Assembly: GCF_004122115.1 (NCBI RefSeq) | Contig: NZ_SBKP01000004.1 | Span: 62,001 to 126,000 of the forward strand | Length of the DNA: 64,000 nucleotides | Direction: 5' to 3' | Source of the DNA: Sphingobium fluviale | GTDB taxonomy: Bacteria; Pseudomonadota; Alphaproteobacteria; Sphingomonadales; Sphingomonadaceae | In this document: positions 61,724 through 64,000 of the stretch, piece by piece | How positions within the stretch are numbered: position 1 is the stretch's first letter | Layout of the letters: each line of letters begins with the position of its first letter | Program-made: the position numbers and the translations under genes | Notes under the pieces: model-generated | Database searches by the model: none | What the model was told of the DNA's origin: nothing | The model's input: only the letters and a program-made list of their open reading frames with translations

Positions 61724-63133
61724 TCAGAGAATCCTTACTTCGAGTTCGTGAGATGCGAGGCGGAGCGTGTCCCCGCTCGACAACGGTACGGGCGATCGCG
61801 GTTCGAGCGGGCGCCCGTTAACGAATGTCCCCTGCGATGAGCCGCAATCTTCGACCATCAGGCTGTTCTCGCCAACGAAGAGACGCGCATGCACGCGGCT
61901 TACATCGTCAGGGCCAAACAGCACGTCGCACTCCTGGGCATTGCGCCCTATGACCACGCCCTTGCCCGTTATGGAAAGTTGAGCCGCGCTGATCTTCAAA
62001 ATGCCACTCTGGCCGCGCAGCGTAACATCGCGCCAGGGCTTGATTGAGAGCGCGCGCTCGGCTTCGTCAGATCTGGCGCGCAGCACCGCGATCGATTTTT
62101 CGCGGTCCATCTCATGCCGTCGCCCACGCCGAAGCAGGAAGGCGCCTCCAACCAACAGCGCAACGAGCAAGATTGGCACGATGATGGTGATGATCATGTC
62201 GCGCTTGTGCGCTGCGCGATAATCCTTGATCGTCTCGATCAAATTTTCGGCTTTCTGTGCGACGCGCTCGTAGTTGCTGATCGAGGTTTGCAGAGACGCA
62301 AGCTTCGCCTGATTCTCGGCTGAGTTGCCTTGCTGGAAGAGGGCTGCTTGTGCTTGCAGCTCCTTCACCCGCGCGCGCGCAGCCCCGGCACGATCGCTCT
62401 CCGCAGTAATCAGGCGCGACAGCCCATCTTTATCCTTGGCTATGACGCATTTCGATGTCGAGTCCACGACGTCAATCTTGGCTTCGTCGATCAGTGCCCG
62501 CAGAGTTGGTATAACTGCTGCTTCCGTGGAATCACCGCCGGGTAGGAAGCCAACAAGCTCTCCGCAATCATTGAGGAGAGCACCGCCTTCCGGCGCGGCA
62601 TCACCGGTGATACGAATAGGGTCACGGTCGATGACGAGAAAGCGCTTGGGTGATTGTAACACAGCCCGCAATTCAGGCGCTGCACCCGCATGGAGCGTGA
62701 GAGGATCGGCAAAGGCCGGTGAAGTATAAGCGAGGCGATAGGTTGTGAGGCCGGCCTTGTCGAGCAACTGTGCATTGGTCTTTACCAGTGCCAGATGCCG
62801 GTCCTTATTGACGGCAATCACGGTTCCGCCGGCTCCGGCTGCCGCACCCGCAGAATCATGACGTGTACCGCGGCCATGCTTGGCCGGGTCTGCCGCCCCT
62901 GTGCCAAAAGAGACCTGCACAACATCGCCCTTTTGCATGGAAAGGCTTGTCAGCAGCGTATCCGAGCTGATGCGAACGGCAACCCCCGCCTTGTCTGCCT
63001 TGCCCTGAGTGATGTGAGCTACCGCTGGTGCAGCAGGCTGGGGGTCGGGCTTTCGCTCAGTGGCATTGGCTGCGCCGACGGTCAGGAGTAGGCTAGTCAG
63101 CAGCGAGCGTCTGAAAGTCCGATAAATATGCAT
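61724..63133 (-). CDS. Membrane pseudoprotease with C-terminal FHA domain
   Basis: Protein of 469 residues with the same plan as its neighbour: signal peptide, a trypsin-like region, coiled coil (LQAQAALFQQGNSAENQAKLASLQ), transmembrane helix (MIITIIVPILLVALLVGGAFLL) and FHA domain (VVIGRNAQECDVLF, SRVHARLF, CGSSQGTFVNG). The protease part seems inactive: APEGGALLNDCGELVGF replaces GNSGGPL, and no TNxHV stretch is seen. Probably a non-catalytic partner or regulator. Start at MHIYRTF (63133); ATG 63142 is too close to the ribosome site. Confidence 0.85.
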   Translation of the reverse strand: MHIYRTFRRSLLTSLLLTVGAANATERKPDPQPAAPAVAHITQGKADKAGVAVRISSDTLLTSLSMQKGDVVQVSFGTGAADPAKHGRGTRHDSAGAAAGAGGTVIAVNKDRHLALVKTNAQLLDKAGLTTYRLAYTSPAFADPLTLHAGAAPELRAVLQSPKRFLVIDRDPIRITGDAAPEGGALLNDCGELVGFLPGGDSTEAAVIPTLRALIDEAKIDVVDSTSKCVIAKDKDGLSRLITAESDRAGAARARVKELQAQAALFQQGNSAENQAKLASLQTSISNYERVAQKAENLIETIKDYRAAHKRDMIITIIVPILLVALLVGGAFLLRRGRRHEMDREKSIAVLRARSDEAERALSIKPWRDVTLRGQSGILKISAAQLSITGKGVVIGRNAQECDVLFGPDDVSRVHARLFVGENSLMVEDCGSSQGTFVNGRPLEPRSPVPLSSGDTLRLASHELEVRIL

Positions 63134-63152
63134 AAGTCGCATTCCCCCTCGA

Positions 63153-64000
63153 TTATCGTGTCGCACCGCTGCGATAGCGATACCATAGAACAACAGCCGT
63201 GGCGCTGACGATCACCAAATAGTGGATCGCGAGCAGCGACAGCGAATCATTAAGCGGCTTGGCGGTCAGCGCGATCGGCCTGCCTGTGGCGGCATTGATC
63301 GTCTCGACCACTTCTCCGCTGCGCACGAAAACAGCCGTCATCGCCTCACGCAGCACATTGGTCGGCACTGCGATCGCTCCGAAGTCAGCCAGCAGTTTCG
63401 GCGGATTGGGTACGATGGAACCGATTGTGATGAGCTGTGGCACAAGGACCAACGGCACAATTGCTGTCGCTTGGCTCTCGGACACTGCCGACGCTGACAC
63501 GAGTAGCCCGATCGTAACTGCCAGATACCCGGCCATGTTGATGATGAAAAACTGTGCGAAAATATTACCCGGTATGCCGTCGCTTAATAGAAGCAGAAGC
63601 AGGTGAACAAAAGCAAGTTGCACCGTCACGAACGCGGAACCCACTACGATGCGGGAGATCAGATAGGCTGTCAAAGACAAGTTCACATCGCGTTCGCGCT
63701 GGACGATGACGGCCTCTGCAACGATGTCCTTGGAGGCGCCGCTCGCCCCGATCCACATTGCGGACATGACACATAAAGTGATGAGAATTTTCTTCGACTC
63801 GACTATCTGGAAGCCTTCCCCGAAGTCGCTAAATGCCCACCCTACAAAGAAACCGATAACCACCGCCTGCACCAACGCGAGCGTGAGCGTCGGCCCGTCG
63901 GCAAGCAACAGGGAGAGGTTGCGGCGCATCAAAACACCAGTCTGATCAACTTTTTGGGCAAACGCGGTGAGAAAGGACCGCTGCTTGCGCCTGGATAGGG
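63153..64000 (-). CDS. ABC-2 type permease, 5' part outside the window
   Basis: C-terminal part of a larger protein: the frame stays open to the window edge, and codons upstream of ATG 63929 (reading KQRSFLTAFAQKVDQTGVLMRRN) look like the linker before an ABC-2 membrane domain. Six transmembrane segments are seen, e.g. LTLALVQAVVIGFFVGWAF and IFAQFFIINMAGYLAVTIGLLV. In family relatives (mycobacterial Rv1747 type) FHA and ATPase domains precede this part. It is the first gene seen of the operon. The exported substrate is unknown. Confidence 0.75.
   Translation of the reverse strand, partial: LSRRKQRSFLTAFAQKVDQTGVLMRRNLSLLLADGPTLTLALVQAVVIGFFVGWAFSDFGEGFQIVESKKILITLCVMSAMWIGASGASKDIVAEAVIVQRERDVNLSLTAYLISRIVVGSAFVTVQLAFVHLLLLLLSDGIPGNIFAQFFIINMAGYLAVTIGLLVSASAVSESQATAIVPLVLVPQLITIGSIVPNPPKLLADFGAIAVPTNVLREAMTAVFVRSGEVVETINAATGRPIALTAKPLNDSLSLLAIHYLVIVSATAVVLWYRYRSGATR

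Noticed and set aside
53330..64000. Type VI secretion accessory cluster
   Set aside because: Kinase, PP2C and FHA genes fit, but no Tss/Hcp/VgrG/ClpV-type gene is in the window; the ABC permease and proteases fit better with another envelope system.

Overview
The window looks like a chromosomal segment of a GC-rich alphaproteobacterium, most likely a sphingomonad (Sphingomonadales). The pointers are the gatCAB/ruvX/pyrB-pyrC' and rsfS-rlmH-envC-ctpA gene orders, a class II DAHP synthase, DUF1489, Coq7, a TonB-dependent receptor with a catabolic cluster, and alphaproteobacterial palindromic repeats. Assignment is by gene content and gene order only; no database was searched.

Region 1 (1-24.6 kb) is mostly housekeeping: dxs, nadD, rsfS, rlmH, an EnvC-like factor, ctpA, dsbB, coq7, mgtE, a cyclophilin, a small outer-membrane protein, gatCAB, ruvX, pyrB-pyrC', uvrB, DAHP synthase and tRNA-Glu(CTC). 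Two things stand out. The gatC-gatA-gatB operon carries two extra genes: a small AT-richer gene that resembles the trypsin-co-occurring 'Trypco2' domain, and a secreted trypsin-like protease. Downstream of pyrC' lies a repeat-rich stretch with a perfect 14-base complement of the 16S rRNA 3' end placed in front of an 18-codon ORF.

Region 2 (about 24.9-50.4 kb) is an accessory catabolic island next to the tRNA gene. It holds a linalool dehydratase/isomerase homologue in an operon with a Zn alcohol dehydrogenase, an aldehyde dehydrogenase and a SCO-like protein. Around these lie two thiolase-type proteins, two SDRs, a quinone-reductase-type MDR, an EthD protein, a nitronate-monooxygenase-type flavoprotein, an acyl-CoA ligase, a fused double CoA-transferase, a crotonase, a nitrilase, a TonB receptor and three regulators (MalT/LuxR type, TetR, AraC). 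A nearly identical AT-rich 13-mer lies before the alcohol dehydrogenase operon and before the receptor, suggesting co-regulation. The set reads as uptake and CoA-dependent breakdown of a hydrophobic tertiary or allylic alcohol, probably terpenoid. The substrate itself cannot be read from sequence.

Region 3 (50.4-53.1 kb) is an IS481-family element split scarlessly by an IS110/IS1111-type element.

Region 4 (53.3-64 kb, one strand, running off the window edge) is a tight phospho-signalling operon. It encodes an ABC-2 permease (5' part outside the window), a membrane pseudoprotease-FHA protein, a membrane trypsin-FHA protein, a soluble FHA protein, a PP2C phosphatase with a membrane anchor, a second soluble FHA protein, an exported Ppx/GppA-like protein, a Ser/Thr kinase and two related secreted proteins. 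I see no type VI secretion genes. It looks like a kinase/phosphatase-controlled exporter and protease system at the envelope, and with the linalool-dehydratase island it is the most likely place for new biology here.
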